The notes under the pieces are model-generated. The model was given only the letters and a program-made list of their open reading frames with translations. It was not told the DNA's origin and ran no database searches. A DNA stretch of 64,000 nucleotides. It comes from Bog-756 sp038210245 (GTDB taxonomy: Bacteria > Actinomycetota > Acidimicrobiia > Acidimicrobiales > RAAP-2). The stretch's first letter is position 1, and each line of letters begins with the position of its first letter. The position numbers were made by a program, and so were the translations under genes. Location of the stretch: assembly GCA_038210245.1 (NCBI GenBank), contig JBBQWW010000003.1:53884-117883 (forward strand). The letters run 5' to 3'. Below, piece after piece: positions 17,241 through 26,270 of the stretch.

Positions 17241-18338
17241 GTGGGCGAGCAGGATCGGTCGACGTCGGACCCGGCGTTCGCTACGCCCGGGGCTCGTATC
17301 CTCGACGGCCTTCGGGTCATCGACTGCTCAGAAGGGATCGCCGGTCCCGTGGCCGCCATGCTCCTGGCCGAGGCGGGCGCCGACGTGGTCAAGGTCGAAC
17401 GTCCCGAGGGTGACCCGACCCGCGAGACGCCGGCCTTCCGGACGTGGAACCGCAGCAAACGCGGCGTGGTCCTCGATCTGGACACGGCATCGGGCCGAGC
17501 CGATCTCCACCGACTGCTGGCCGGGGCCGACGTCCTCATCCACAACTTCGGCCCGAAGGCCGCCGCGGGGATGGGCCTCGGCGACACGGCCCTGGCCCAG
17601 GCGTACCCGCAGCTCATCCACAGCGCCGTGCTGGCCTGGCCCCCGGGGCACCCGAGTGCCGACGGCGCCGTCGACGACCTCCTGGTCACGGCCCGGCTCG
17701 GCCTGTGCGATGAGCAGCAGGGCCACCGGGACGGCCCGGTCTTCCTGCGCTTCCCCGTCGGGAGCTGGTGCGCGGCCTACCTGTCCGCCGTCGGCGTGCT
17801 GGCCCGACTCATCCAGCGGGAGCGGGGCGGGGCCTCGGGTGGTCCGGCCCACACCAGCGTGGCCCAGGGGGCACTCCTGCCCACCATGATGCACTGGGCC
17901 CGGGCCGAGGACCCGGGGCCCATGTTCGCCTTCGGGCTGCCGAAGGAACTCCTCCCGTCCCTGTTCGAGTGCGGGGACGGTGTGTGGATCCACCTGATGC
18001 GGTGCGCCGACACCGACTCTCCGCTCATGGCCCGGGCCCTGGCCGAGTTGGGACCAGAGGGGGTGGATCGGGCCAACCGGGCGTGCACCGGCCTGACCAT
18101 GCCCGGCTACCCAACTTCGGAGCCAATCAGGACGCCTTCCGGACCCGGCCCAGCCACGAGTGGCTCGAGGACTTCTGGCGCCACGACATCCCGGCCCAAC
18201 CGGCGGCACCGTTCGGTGCCCTCCTGGCCGATCGGCAGGCCCGGCTCAACGGCTATGTCACTCCGGTGGACGACCCCGACCTCGGGCCCATCGTCCAGGC
18301 CGGCACGCCGTTCGCCACCGTCCCCCCGTCGCGGGTGA
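17241..18338 (+). CDS. CaiB/BaiF CoA-transferase, first domain (frameshifted after about residue 291)
   Basis: This is the N-terminal half of a double class III CoA-transferase, which moves CoA between carboxylic acids. Residues 20-290 carry the family pattern (LDGLRVIDCSEGIAGPVAAM, EAGADVVKVERPEGD, NRSKRGVVLDL). At 18108-18112 the frame leaves the homologous path: GLTMPGYP is followed by TSEPIRTPSG and a meaningless Ser/Arg tail to 18338, while the next frame continues as NFGANQDAFRTRPSHEW. Restoring one C in the TAC-CC-AAC context repairs the frame. GTG start with a purine-rich GGGGAGAGGGG upstream. Confidence 0.8.
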   Translation: MGEQDRSTSDPAFATPGARILDGLRVIDCSEGIAGPVAAMLLAEAGADVVKVERPEGDPTRETPAFRTWNRSKRGVVLDLDTASGRADLHRLLAGADVLIHNFGPKAAAGMGLGDTALAQAYPQLIHSAVLAWPPGHPSADGAVDDLLVTARLGLCDEQQGHRDGPVFLRFPVGSWCAAYLSAVGVLARLIQRERGGASGGPAHTSVAQGALLPTMMHWARAEDPGPMFAFGLPKELLPSLFECGDGVWIHLMRCADTDSPLMARALAELGPEGVDRANRACTGLTMPGYPTSEPIRTPSGPGPATSGSRTSGATTSRPNRRHRSVPSWPIGRPGSTAMSLRWTTPTSGPSSRPARRSPPSPRRG

Positions 18339-19573
18339 CGGGCCCGGCCCCCGGCCTCGGCCAGCACACCGACGAGGTCCTGGCCGAGCGATGGGATGCC
18401 GGACCGGTGAGGGCAGCGGACCGGGTCGCCCGGCCGGGCGTCGATCCCGCCCGCTCCCCCCTCCAGGGGCTGCGTGTGCTCGACCTGGGCAACTTCCTGG
18501 CCGGCCCCCTGGGCCCGATGCTCCTGGCCGACCTGGGGGCCGAGGTGGTCAAGGTCGAAGCCACCACCGGTGACCAGATGCGCCCCATTCAGAGGGTCTT
18601 CGCCTCCTGCCAACGGGGCAAGCGGGGAGTGGCCCTCGACTTGAAGTCGCCCGACGCCCAACCGGCCCTGGAGGCCCTGGTTCGATGGGCGGATGTGGTC
18701 CACCACAACCTCCGCCGTCCAGCCGCTCGGCGCCTCGGGATCGACGAGGACGCCATCCGGGCTATCAGCCCTGATGTGGTCTCCTGCCACGCCAGCTCGT
18801 ACGGTCCCCTCGGGGAGCGGGCCGACTGGCCCGGCTACGACCAGCTGTTCCAGGCCTGTGCCGGCTGGGAGGTCTTGGGCGGGGGTGAGGGCAACGATCC
18901 CATGTGGTTCCGGTTCGGATTCATGGACCACCTCTGCGCCATGGGGTCCACGGTGGCGACGCTGCTGGCCGTGCTGGAGCGCGACCGCACGGGCCGAGGC
19001 CAACACGTCACCGGATCGCTGCTGGGAGCCGCCGTCCTGACCAACGGTGAGACCTATCTCGACCGTTCCGGTGCGGCGGTCGAGGTGGCCACGGTCGATG
19101 GCGATCAGATGGGGACCTCACCGGGCCACCGGCTCTATCCTCTGGCCGATGGCTGGTTGGCCCTCGCCGCCTGTTCGCCGGACCATCTGGCCGCCACCTG
19201 TTCGGCGCTCGGGGTGTCGGGGGTCGACGGGCTCGAGGCCAGCTTCGCCCGGGCCCCCGTACGGGAGACCGTCGAGGCCCTGCGGGCCGCCGGGGTGCCG
19301 TGCGAGAGGGTCGGGCTCGATCAGGGCGCGTCCTTCCTCGACGACCCGCTCATCCGGTCGCTCGGCCTGGTGACCTCCTACCCCCACGCCGAGTGGGGAG
19401 CGCTGGAACAGGTGGGCGCCTTCTGGGGACTGGGCGATCTCGAGGTCTCGCTGGACCGGGCGCCGCCGGCCCTGGGCCAGCACACCGTGGAGGTCTTACT
19501 CGAGGCGGGCATGGATCCGGCCGACATCGACGTACTGGTGGCCGGGGCCGTGGCGGTGCAGGCCGTCCCGTGA
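18110..19573 (+). pseudogene. CaiB/BaiF CoA-transferase, linker and second domain of the same frameshifted gene
   Basis: From 18110 this frame continues the broken gene. It encodes the remainder of domain 1 (NFGANQDAFRTRPSHEWLED, GQHTDEVL) and a full second CoA-transferase III domain beginning LQGLRVLDLGNFLAGPLGPM, with LGAEVVKVEATTGD, CQRGKRGVALDLKS and the C-terminal LGQHTVEVLLEAGM. Two-domain CaiB fusions of about 770-800 residues are known in actinobacteria; the repaired gene 17241-19573 would encode about 777. The second domain may still be made if there is internal initiation, but no strong internal Shine-Dalgarno was noticed. Confidence 0.72.
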
Positions 19574-19582
19574 GGAGGGCGG

Positions 19583-21235
19583 TCAGCCCCCCCGGGTGAA
19601 CAGGAAGCAGCCCCCCGGCGTTCCCCCGCCGGTGCTGACCACGGCCACCTCGGCCCCGGTCACCTGTCGGGCCCCACCGTCGCCGCGCAGCTGTACCACC
19701 GCCTCGTGGATGAAGCCGTAGCCGTGGGTCCGACCCGCCGACAGCTGCCCTCCGAACGTGTTGAGGGGCAGCTCGCCCTCGAGGCCGATCCGTGACGGAT
19801 CGGCCAGGAAGTCGCCGGCCTCACCGATGCCGCAGAAGCCCAGGGCCTCGATCCAGCTGAGGCAGTTGAAGGTGAACCCGTCGTAGAGCTCGGCCACGTC
19901 CACGTCGTCGGGGCGGAGCGATGACCGTGACCAGAGGTGGGCAGCCGGTCCCATGGTCTGGGGCTCGTGGCTCAACGTGCCCTGGTCCCAGCTGACCCGG
20001 TCGATGATCTGCGTGCCCACCGAGTCGACCAGTACCGGACGGTGACGCAGGTCATGGCTGGCTTCCACGGCCGATACCACCACGGCGATCGATCCGTCGC
20101 ACGGTACGTCACAGTCGTACAGGCCGAAGGGGCTGGAGATCATCCGGCCGGCGTAGTAGTCGTCCAGGGTCATGGGTTGGCGGTAGACGGCGTCGGGATT
20201 GAGGCCGGCGTTCCGTCGGGCGTTGACGGCGATGGCCCCCAGGGCGTCACGGGTGGTGCCGTACCGGTGGAAGTGGTTGGAGGCGTTCATGCCGATCCAG
20301 TTGGCCGCACTCATCGCCCCGTACGGCAGCCGCCACGACATGAAATCCCCGTCGATCCGACCACCGCCGGAGCCCGGCGCGGGAGGGTGCCGACGCTGGC
20401 GATCGGTCCAGGTCGACTCCCACACGGTGCGGAAGCACAGCACGTGCCGGCACAGGCCGGCGGCCACGGCCAGCATGGCCGCCACCACCGAGCCCCCCTG
20501 TCCCGGTGTCTCCATGCCGCCGTTGAACCAGGTGGGTCGGAGCCGGAGGCTCTCCTCCAGGGCCATGATGCCCCCTTCGGAGTGTCCGCCGGCCGCCTGT
20601 CCACCCGGATAGGTGGACAGGCCGTCGATGTCGGCCATGGTCAGGCCGGCGTCGTCCACGGCCCGGCGGCAGGCCTCGATGGTGAGGCTGAGCGGGTCCA
20701 CGCCCAGCCGCCGTCCGATGCGCGACATGCCGATGCCGGTCAGGGCCACCTTGGCCTCGAACTTGTCCGGGGTGACCATGGGCCGGACGTGGTCGGCGGC
20801 ATTCTCGTCCGACGGCAGGGGCCCGGGATCGGTGAGGTCCGAGCGGGCCGTGAACACCGGGAGCCACACGTCCTCGACGTGCTCGAAGCCCACCTCGACC
20901 CGTTGTCCCACGGCCACGTCGGCTGGGTCCACGTCCACCAGGTTGGTGGTCAGCCGGACCCGGGGGTCTTCGTCGATGGCCACCATGGCGATGATGTAGG
21001 GAGGGGGGATGTCGGGGTGCCAGAGGTGCTCGTTGACGGTGAAGCCCACCACCACGCCGGTACCGGCCACCGGGGTCGGGGCCAGGTCGTCCGAACCACA
21101 GTTCCGACAGATCGGCCCGGGAGGGTGCTGGAGCGCCTGGCACTCGGCGCACTGCCGGAAGCGGAGGATGCCTTCGGACCCCGAGGCCCAGAAGAACTCG
21201 TTCTCCGGGGTGACGGCGGGCAGGGGACGTGTCAT
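19583..21235 (-). CDS. OB-fold (DUF35)/thiolase fusion protein
   Basis: A 550-residue fusion. Residues 1-130 form a DUF35 domain: rubredoxin-like zinc ribbon with CAEC and CRNC pairs, then an OB-fold (VVVGFTVNEHLWHPDIPPPY). From about residue 160 a thiolase-like (SCP2/lipid-transfer type) domain begins (KVALTGIGMSRIGRRLGVDP) and ends with LPLNTFGGQLSAGRTHGYGF. In steroid degradation, separate DUF35 and Ltp2 proteins form a side-chain aldolase or acyl-CoA complex; this protein joins both activities in one chain. Substrate is unknown. It is convergent with the CoA-transferase gene, with nine bases between them. Confidence 0.87.
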   Translation of the reverse strand: MTRPLPAVTPENEFFWASGSEGILRFRQCAECQALQHPPGPICRNCGSDDLAPTPVAGTGVVVGFTVNEHLWHPDIPPPYIIAMVAIDEDPRVRLTTNLVDVDPADVAVGQRVEVGFEHVEDVWLPVFTARSDLTDPGPLPSDENAADHVRPMVTPDKFEAKVALTGIGMSRIGRRLGVDPLSLTIEACRRAVDDAGLTMADIDGLSTYPGGQAAGGHSEGGIMALEESLRLRPTWFNGGMETPGQGGSVVAAMLAVAAGLCRHVLCFRTVWESTWTDRQRRHPPAPGSGGGRIDGDFMSWRLPYGAMSAANWIGMNASNHFHRYGTTRDALGAIAVNARRNAGLNPDAVYRQPMTLDDYYAGRMISSPFGLYDCDVPCDGSIAVVVSAVEASHDLRHRPVLVDSVGTQIIDRVSWDQGTLSHEPQTMGPAAHLWSRSSLRPDDVDVAELYDGFTFNCLSWIEALGFCGIGEAGDFLADPSRIGLEGELPLNTFGGQLSAGRTHGYGFIHEAVVQLRGDGGARQVTGAEVAVVSTGGGTPGGCFLFTRGG

Positions 21236-21513
21236 CGGACCGACGTCCCGGCGCGGCGGCGACACCGATCGGATGGGTGGTTGGGTTCGGGCTGGGCGAC
21301 CACGTGCTCTCCTTCTCTCTGGTGCCGACCGTATCCCTTGGACGGGGTGGGCATCGGGAGCCGGCCGGAGCGACTCCCCGGCTCCGATGTCGACAACCCC
21401 CAGGCCAGGGATGTTTCTTGGGCCTGCAGGCTCGGGTCGGGAGCGCAGCGCCCGGGGCCGGGAGGTGGGCACCTCGGGCCCGACCGCGGGGTTCCGAGCC
21501 ACCGAACCGAAGT

Positions 21514-22234
21514 TCAGGCGGACATGAAGTTCGACTCGTACGCCGTGGCCAGGTCGTACAGTGCCCGTTTGCCGTCACCGCTGTAGGACGATCCGTGCAT
21601 CAGGCCCAAGGTGGTGGGCTCGAGGTCCCCGAGGCTCCGCATCACGGCCCCGGTCTGAGGGGCGAGGCACGTGCTCCGGAACAGGGCCTCGGCCTCCACG
21701 GCCGGCTCCACGATGTCGTCGGTGGTCAGCGCGGCACCGTTGCCCAGCCGGGTGAACAGGTCGCCGCACAGCAGGGTGCCGGTGGTCTCCTCGTAGAGCA
21801 CCCGGGCATCCCATCCGTGAGGGACATGCGGGGTGTCGATGTGGCGGACCCGCAGGGTGCCTAGTTCGATGACCTCCCCGTCGGCCAGGGGTCGGGGCGG
21901 CCGGTCGGCCATCTCGTTGACGGAGACCAGGCAGCCCAGGGCGCCGTGGAGCGACCTGGGCGTCGGGCGCCGCCTGCAGCAGTTCGTTCATCGCTCCACA
22001 CTCGTCCGACTCCACGTGGCCGAACGTGATCCACCGCAGCCGGTCCACCGGCACGACTCGGGCGATGGCGTCGGAGACGGACGGGAACATCGATCGGTGG
22101 CCGGTGTGGAAGAGCAGGGGCTCATCGTCGAGGAGCAGAAACTGGTTGAACGTGAACCCCTCCGGCCCGATGTCCGGAACCAGCGTGGACAGGCGGTAGA
22201 TGTTGGGTGCGATCTCGTCCAGTGCGGTTGTGAT
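21514..22234 (-). pseudogene. Flavodiiron-like MBL-fold protein, broken by a +1 frameshift
   Basis: The 5' part (DEIAPNIYRLSTLVPDIGPE, FGHVESDECGAMNELL) and 3' part (HIDTPHVPHGWDARVLYEE, LLCGDLF, LMHGSSYS) are in different frames. Removing one G at 21948/21949 joins them as QVAHGALGCLVSVNEMADRP, matching QVAHTAIGCMVSMNDLADRP of the intact paralogue at 60462-61184. The paralogue start codon aligns with an ATC here (22232-22234), placed five bases after AAGGAG, so the start may also be damaged. A pseudogene or a sequencing artefact are both possible. Confidence 0.75.
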
Positions 22235-22379
22235 GGTGGCTCCTTCACGGGATGGGGAGGGCGAAGGGCCCTCGGGTGGGGCGGTAAGAAGTTCCAGCGT
22301 CCGCCAGCCGGGAGGCGTACTCAGACCACCCGGACGAGTGCCGGCCGCCTCGGGCTGGTCCACCGAAGCGATCGTAGGG

Positions 22380-22405
22380 GATTAGTGGCCGGTGGTTCCG
22401 GGTAG
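22380..22405 (+). promoter_or_regulatory. Candidate SigB/SigF-type promoter of csbD
   Basis: GATT at 22380-22383 and GGGTAG at 22400-22405 are separated by 16 bp, close to the GTTT-N(14-16)-GGGTAT pattern of actinobacterial SigF and Bacillus SigB. It would start a transcript about 47 nt before the CsbD ATG. The -35 half is imperfect. Confidence 0.4.
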
Positions 22406-22458
22406 AGCATCTCACGAACGGACTGCACGAGCGGTCCGAAACGGAAAGGAGCACCCCC

Positions 22459-22614
22459 ATGGGAGCTATCGATGACGCCAAGGGCAAGGCCAAGGAGGCC
22501 GTCGGCGACGCCACGGGCAACCGGGCCCTGAAGAACGAGGGCAAGGTTGACCAGGGTAAAGGGAAGGTCAAGGACGCCGTGGACAAGGTGGCCGAAAAGG
22601 TCACCGGCAAGTAG
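22459..22614 (+). CDS. CsbD family stress protein
   Basis: A 51-residue, Lys/Asp/Gly-rich soluble protein beginning MGAIDDAKGKAKEAVGDATG and ending DAVDKVAEKVTGK, the CsbD (YjbJ-like) pattern of repeated amphipathic segments. CsbD is a classic general-stress protein controlled by SigB in Bacillus; its biochemical role is unknown. AAGGAG lies ten bases before the ATG. A SigB-like promoter motif upstream and the sigma factor genes about 5 kb away support stress control. A strong hairpin terminator follows. Confidence 0.9.
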   Translation: MGAIDDAKGKAKEAVGDATGNRALKNEGKVDQGKGKVKDAVDKVAEKVTGK

Positions 22615-22633
22615 TTATCCCACCGGTGCCGTT

Positions 22634-22665
22634 CACTCCGGGTCGGTAGGCGACGACCCGGAGTG
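22634..22665. terminator. Perfect 12-bp hairpin, bidirectional terminator
   Basis: CACTCCGGGTCG (22634-22645) pairs perfectly with CGACCCGGAGTG (22654-22665) over an 8-nt loop. It lies between the convergent csbD gene (ends 22614) and the acidic protein gene (ends 22718), so it can stop both. Confidence 0.75.
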
Positions 22666-22717
22666 CGGCCCCTCGGGCGCTCCGGTGGCGGTTGGGGCCA
22701 GCCCGGGCGGCGAGCCT

Positions 22718-22933
22718 TCAGTCGATGGCCCCTTCCCCCTTCACGTTCGCTCCGATCTCCAGCATCTCCTGCTCGTGTCGAGCCACGTCGGCCCGACGTC
22801 CTCCATCGTCGGCGGCGTACTGCTCGTCGGCTGCGGCCGTCTCCTCGTCGGTGGCCGGTCGATCGGCCTTGGCCTGGATCTCAGCCTGGTCTGCCTGGGT
22901 TGTGGCTTCGTCAGGCTCGGTATGGTCACTCAT
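22718..22933 (-). CDS. Small acidic hydrophilic stress-type protein
   Basis: A 71-residue protein rich in Asp, Glu and Ala (MSDHTEPDEATTQADQAE, then ADEQYAADDGGRRADVARHE), likely intrinsically disordered. No catalytic domain is seen. GAGGAGG lies seven bases before the ATG. A GTTT-N15-GGGTAG motif at 22971-22995 suggests control by the SigB/SigF factor encoded nearby. Its short acidic composition and neighbourhood (csbD, BrkB-type gene) suggest a desiccation or osmotic stress role, which is inference. Confidence 0.7.
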   Translation of the reverse strand: MSDHTEPDEATTQADQAEIQAKADRPATDEETAAADEQYAADDGGRRADVARHEQEMLEIGANVKGEGAID

Positions 22934-22966
22934 GGTGCGCCTCCTCGGCGGTTCGGTGGTCCTCCC

Positions 22967-24010
22967 TCACCTACCCGGAGGCTCCGTACGCAAACGCCGG
23001 GCCTCGGAGGCCCCGGGGCCGGGGTCGCCCGAGGCGTCGAGTTCCACCTCCCGCTGGGCCTCGTCGCCGAAGCCCACGCTGATGCGTTGGTCCCGCCGAC
23101 GCAGGTTCTGGTGGGCGAGGTCACGAAGGACACGGTCGTCGGCCTCGGTCGGCTCGGCCGGCCGCAGTCCTCGGGGCCACAGGTGCCGGGCCAGGACCGG
23201 GTTGAGCTCGGCCCCGTACAGACTGATCTTGGCCAGTAGGAACAGGAAGGCCACCAGCCCGATCACTACTCCGAACTGCCCGTAGGTGGCTGAGCTGTTC
23301 CGGAGCTGGTGTTGGACCAGGCCCGAGCCCACCGTGATGAGCAGGGTGAAGCCGGTGGCGGCCACCCCGGCCCCAGGCAGCAGGGCACCCGTCGCTATGG
23401 CCGAAGGGGTCAACGCCCGGAAGGCAGCGAGGTACAGGCCCACGTTCACCACCGCCATCCCGGTGACCAGCGCCACCCGTGCCGCCGAGCCAAGTCCGGA
23501 GCCAGTGGCCAGAGTGGCCAGGGCGGCGTTGCCCACGAAGGTCGCCCCGATGACGGCCAGTGCGGTCAGGCTCCGAGCCAGGCGTGGGAGGAACCCTGGG
23601 ACCTCGAGCTCGGGGATGTTCCAGACCTGCACCATGGCCCCCTGAGCCGTCTGGGTCACGCCCTGGGCGCCGTAGAGGAGACCGATCAGCCCGATGACCA
23701 GGCCCAGGGTGCTCCCGCGTTCGGCACCCCCCCGGTGCGCCGGATTGAACTGGGCTCCGACGACGGGGAACTCGTGGAGGGTCGTCACCAGCGAGTGTCC
23801 GAGTGATGCGGCGCCGATGAGGCTCAGGACGGTGACGGCTACCAGCAACAACGGGTAGATGGCCACGAAGCCGTACCAGCCCAGCCCCACCACGTACTGG
23901 TTGAGCTTGTCGTCGCCGAACTTCTTGACCAGGCCGAACCCCACCGCCAGCGGAGCGTGCGCTCGCTGCTGGCGGTCGAGGCGACCGGCCACACGGTCCA
24001 CCGACCTCAC
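22967..24010 (-). CDS. YihY/BrkB family inner-membrane protein
   Basis: A polytopic membrane protein of about 347 residues. Helices include YGFVAIYPLLLVAVTVLSLI, STLGLVIGLIGLLYGAQGV, SLTALAVIGATFVGNAAL, VALVTGMAVVNVGLYLAAF and GVVIGLVAFLFLLAKISLYG; the ending GAELN is the BrkB hallmark. The charged C-terminal tail (about 60 residues) is cytoplasmic. Molecular function of the family is unsettled; links to membrane integrity and serum resistance have been reported. The N-terminus is uncertain: the GTG at 24010 keeps the first helix and drops an Arg/Pro-rich leader. Confidence 0.82.
   Translation of the reverse strand: MRSVDRVAGRLDRQQRAHAPLAVGFGLVKKFGDDKLNQYVVGLGWYGFVAIYPLLLVAVTVLSLIGAASLGHSLVTTLHEFPVVGAQFNPAHRGGAERGSTLGLVIGLIGLLYGAQGVTQTAQGAMVQVWNIPELEVPGFLPRLARSLTALAVIGATFVGNAALATLATGSGLGSAARVALVTGMAVVNVGLYLAAFRALTPSAIATGALLPGAGVAATGFTLLITVGSGLVQHQLRNSSATYGQFGVVIGLVAFLFLLAKISLYGAELNPVLARHLWPRGLRPAEPTEADDRVLRDLAHQNLRRRDQRISVGFGDEAQREVELDASGDPGPGASEARRLRTEPPGR
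22971..22995 (-). promoter_or_regulatory. Candidate SigB/SigF-type promoter of the small acidic protein gene
   Basis: On the minus strand GTTT (22995-22992) is followed after 15 bp by GGGTAG (22976-22971). The predicted transcript would begin about 30 nt before the ATG at 22933. The motif lies inside the last codons of the upstream membrane protein gene. Confidence 0.5.
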
Positions 24011-24099
24011 GTCGGCCGTCCGCGGCAGCCTCGTCGGCCCGGACCGGTCATAGACCGGCGCGCGATCTGGCCCCCGGCGCCTCTGGGAGACCTGCCCAC

Positions 24100-24255
24100 T
24101 TACTCCGGAGACCGGCGGTGGGCTCGTCGACGGCCAAGAAGCGCGATGCCCAAGACCCCGGCCACCACCCCGGTCAACCAGCCCTTCTCGAAGGTCCACC
24201 CCGGGGAGCCGAGCTGCTCATCGGCGGTCATCCCGGCGGTGTCATCGTTCTCCAT
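24100..24255 (-). CDS. Small single-span membrane protein
   Basis: A 51-residue peptide, MENDDTAGMTADEQLGSPGW, followed by one transmembrane helix (GWLTGVVAGVLGIALLG) and a basic tail (RRRAHRRSPE), so the acidic N-terminus is probably outside. Unknown family. On the minus strand GTTA-N14-GGGAAT (24288-24265) lies just upstream of the ATG and weakly resembles the SigB-like motifs of its neighbours. It is adjacent to the BrkB-type gene and may be co-expressed. Confidence 0.55.
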   Translation of the reverse strand: MENDDTAGMTADEQLGSPGWTFEKGWLTGVVAGVLGIALLGRRRAHRRSPE

Positions 24256-24325
24256 GTCGTTACCATTCCCCGTAGGGCGGGCGCTAACCCTTCGCGCCCC
24301 GCCCACTCGGATGCCGTCCCCCCGG

Positions 24326-25504
24326 TCACGCTCCGTGAGAGCGGTTCCAGGTCAGCCACACGATGGTGGCGTCGTCGCGGAGCCGGCGGTCCTGGTAGTC
24401 GAGCACGCCATTGATGGCGTTGCGGAGGATGATCTCCGCCGGCTGACGGGCGGCGGACGCCTGCTCGATGAGCTCGACGAAGCGGTCGAGTCCGAACGGC
24501 TCGCCGGCTGGGGAGCGACCCTCGATGACCCCGTCGGTGTAGAAGATCACCGAATCCCCAGGCTCGAGCGCCTGCTCGGCCTCCTCGGTGAGTGGGCCAC
24601 CCAGGCCCCATGGCAGCGAGGGCCGGCACGGGAGGGCGTCGAGCACCCGGTCTCCTCGGACATGGAGCGGTCGAGGGTGACCGGCGTTGGTCCACGTCAG
24701 CTGACCGGACTCCACATCGAGCTTGGCCAGCTGACCGGTGACGAACTGGGCGCCCCCGAAGTTGTCGGCCAACACCTTGTCCAGACGCTCGTGGATGACC
24801 GCCAACGGTTGACCCTCCCGCCGGTCGTGCCGGTAGCTACCGATGGCCAGCGAGGACAGGATGCTCGAACCCAGTCCGTGACCCATGGCGTCCATGATGG
24901 CCACGTCCATGAAGAAGCCGTTCACGGCGTGGTCGAAGCAGTCGCCGCCCACGTCGTAGGCCGGCTCGAGGACACCGTTCGATGAGGCTTCCGGAGTCCT
25001 CAATCGGAGCGGGGGCAGAAGGTCCCACTGGATGCTGGCCGGCAGGCTCATGGCCCGGCGGCGCCGCACCATGTTGAACCAGTCGGTGTATCGGGCGGCG
25101 ACGGAGATGGCCGCACCGACCAGCATCCCCAACTCCTCACACTGTTGGCGGGTGTGGTCGTCGAGCGGACCAGCCACGGTGAGGGCGAGCACGCCAGTGC
25201 AGTCAGATCCCTCCAGGATGGGTACGCAGACCCGGGTGGTGCCATCGGAGTCCGACTCGACCAGCTCTTGTTGTAGGAAGGATCGACCCTCGAGAGTGCC
25301 GTCGGTGGCCACGCCTATGGGAGAGTCGAGATGGACGCCTCGATCGGGCACCGGGAACAGCATCGACTGCTCGAAGTCGATCAGGAATGCGGTCATGTTG
25401 TAGGCACCCACCCGTGCGGCCAGACGGGAGAGGCTGTCGGGAATGTCCGAGGGAACCAGCTCCTGGAGGGAACGGAGTGCGGATCCGAAGTCGAAGTCGT
25501 CCAC
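24326..25504 (-). CDS. GAF-domain PP2C-type serine phosphatase (RsbU/RsbP-like)
   Basis: A 392-residue cytoplasmic phosphatase. The GAF-like sensor spans about residues 15-150 (TRVCVPILEGSDCTGVLALT). The SpoIIE/PPM phosphatase domain covers about 185-388 and contains YDVGGDCFDHAV, VAIMDAMGHGLGSS and LRDDATIVWLTW with the metal-binding Asp residues. Such enzymes dephosphorylate STAS anti-anti-sigma proteins to release a sigma factor. Three STAS genes and a SigB-type sigma gene lie within 6 kb, so this is the likely input phosphatase of that switch. GTG start. Confidence 0.9.
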   Translation of the reverse strand: MDDFDFGSALRSLQELVPSDIPDSLSRLAARVGAYNMTAFLIDFEQSMLFPVPDRGVHLDSPIGVATDGTLEGRSFLQQELVESDSDGTTRVCVPILEGSDCTGVLALTVAGPLDDHTRQQCEELGMLVGAAISVAARYTDWFNMVRRRRAMSLPASIQWDLLPPLRLRTPEASSNGVLEPAYDVGGDCFDHAVNGFFMDVAIMDAMGHGLGSSILSSLAIGSYRHDRREGQPLAVIHERLDKVLADNFGGAQFVTGQLAKLDVESGQLTWTNAGHPRPLHVRGDRVLDALPCRPSLPWGLGGPLTEEAEQALEPGDSVIFYTDGVIEGRSPAGEPFGLDRFVELIEQASAARQPAEIILRNAINGVLDYQDRRLRDDATIVWLTWNRSHGA

Positions 25505-25668
25505 GGTCAGACTTCACAGACTCGGGCAGGATGGCGAGCCCGCCGCGGCTGGGCCCGGCCGACCGGTCGACAGGCGGAGGAGGGGGGTGGGGGCACGCCG
25601 TGAGGCTACTTGGGTCGGGGGAGCGGTTGGCCAGGAGCCGGCGATGCTCGGGTAGCCCGTCGTTCCGG

Positions 25669-26052
25669 CTATCGGAGGCGCAACTCGGCCCCGATGACCG
25701 AGACGTGCTCACCCAGGTCACTCAAGGCCGACGCCCCGGCCTGGTCGATGCTGGTGAGCCCGTCGATATCCACCACGACGTGGTCGAACTCGCCAGTGGT
25801 GAGCTGTTCGAACTGGCTGTGGAGGGCGATCACCGACTCGGCGTCCAAGGCGCCCCTGAGTACCAGCACCCAGCACTGTCCGACGGCCGTGCAGGTGATG
25901 ATCAGCCGGGGAGTGGGAACGGTGGTCCGATCTCGGGTGGGCCGACGGCGGCCGGCCCACCGCTGGCCACTCCCGGCCGGCACCCCCGCCGGGGGTACAC
26001 GCAGACCCCCGGGGGGTGGGGAGTAGTCAGCTGGGCCGACGGGAGAGGACAA
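25669..26052 (-). CDS. STAS-domain anti-sigma factor antagonist (RsbV-like)
   Basis: The C-terminal about 85 residues form a STAS domain: ALDAESVIALHSQFEQLTTG, then FDHVVVDIDGLTSIDQAGAS, where the Ser/Asp region is the phosphorylation loop of RsbV/SpoIIAA proteins. Here the conserved Ser is within DGLTSIDQAGASAL, slightly divergent from the usual D-S-x-G. The N-terminus is uncertain: the TTG at 26052 gives 127 residues with a Pro/Arg-rich leader; the GTG at 25983 would give 104. It lies downstream of the small hydrophobic gene, and may serve the anti-sigma kinases nearby. Confidence 0.72.
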   Translation of the reverse strand: MSSPVGPADYSPPPGGLRVPPAGVPAGSGQRWAGRRRPTRDRTTVPTPRLIITCTAVGQCWVLVLRGALDAESVIALHSQFEQLTTGEFDHVVVDIDGLTSIDQAGASALSDLGEHVSVIGAELRLR

Positions 26053-26056
26053 CGGG

Positions 26057-26221
26057 CTACCAGCGGTAGAACCGGTGGCTCCCGGCGTTCTCCCCCCGCC
26101 CCAGGGCGAAGCCGATCAACCAGATGACGAGGAGCACAACCGCCACGATCCACAGGACGTGGAGGGCGAATCCCAACCCGGCGAAGAGCAGAACCACGAG
26201 AAGTGCGAGCAAGAGGAGCAA
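26057..26221 (-). CDS. Small hydrophobic membrane protein (lmo0937/DUF5670-like 'hydrophobic protein')
   Basis: A 54-residue protein made of two hydrophobic segments (LLLLALLVVLLFAGLGFAL and VLWIVAVVLLVIWLIGFAL) and a basic aromatic tail ending HRFYRW. This matches the small hydrophobic proteins widespread in Streptomyces and Listeria stress regulons. The TTG at 26221 is chosen because GGAAGG precedes it by seven bases and homologues begin there; a GTG at 26248 would add nine residues. A GTTT-N16-GGGAAG motif lies upstream. Confidence 0.72.
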   Translation of the reverse strand: MLLLLALLVVLLFAGLGFALHVLWIVAVVLLVIWLIGFALGRGENAGSHRFYRW

Positions 26222-26270
26222 TGGACAACCTTCCGTCGGGGGATGCACGACGCATCCCGTGGGGGAAGTT

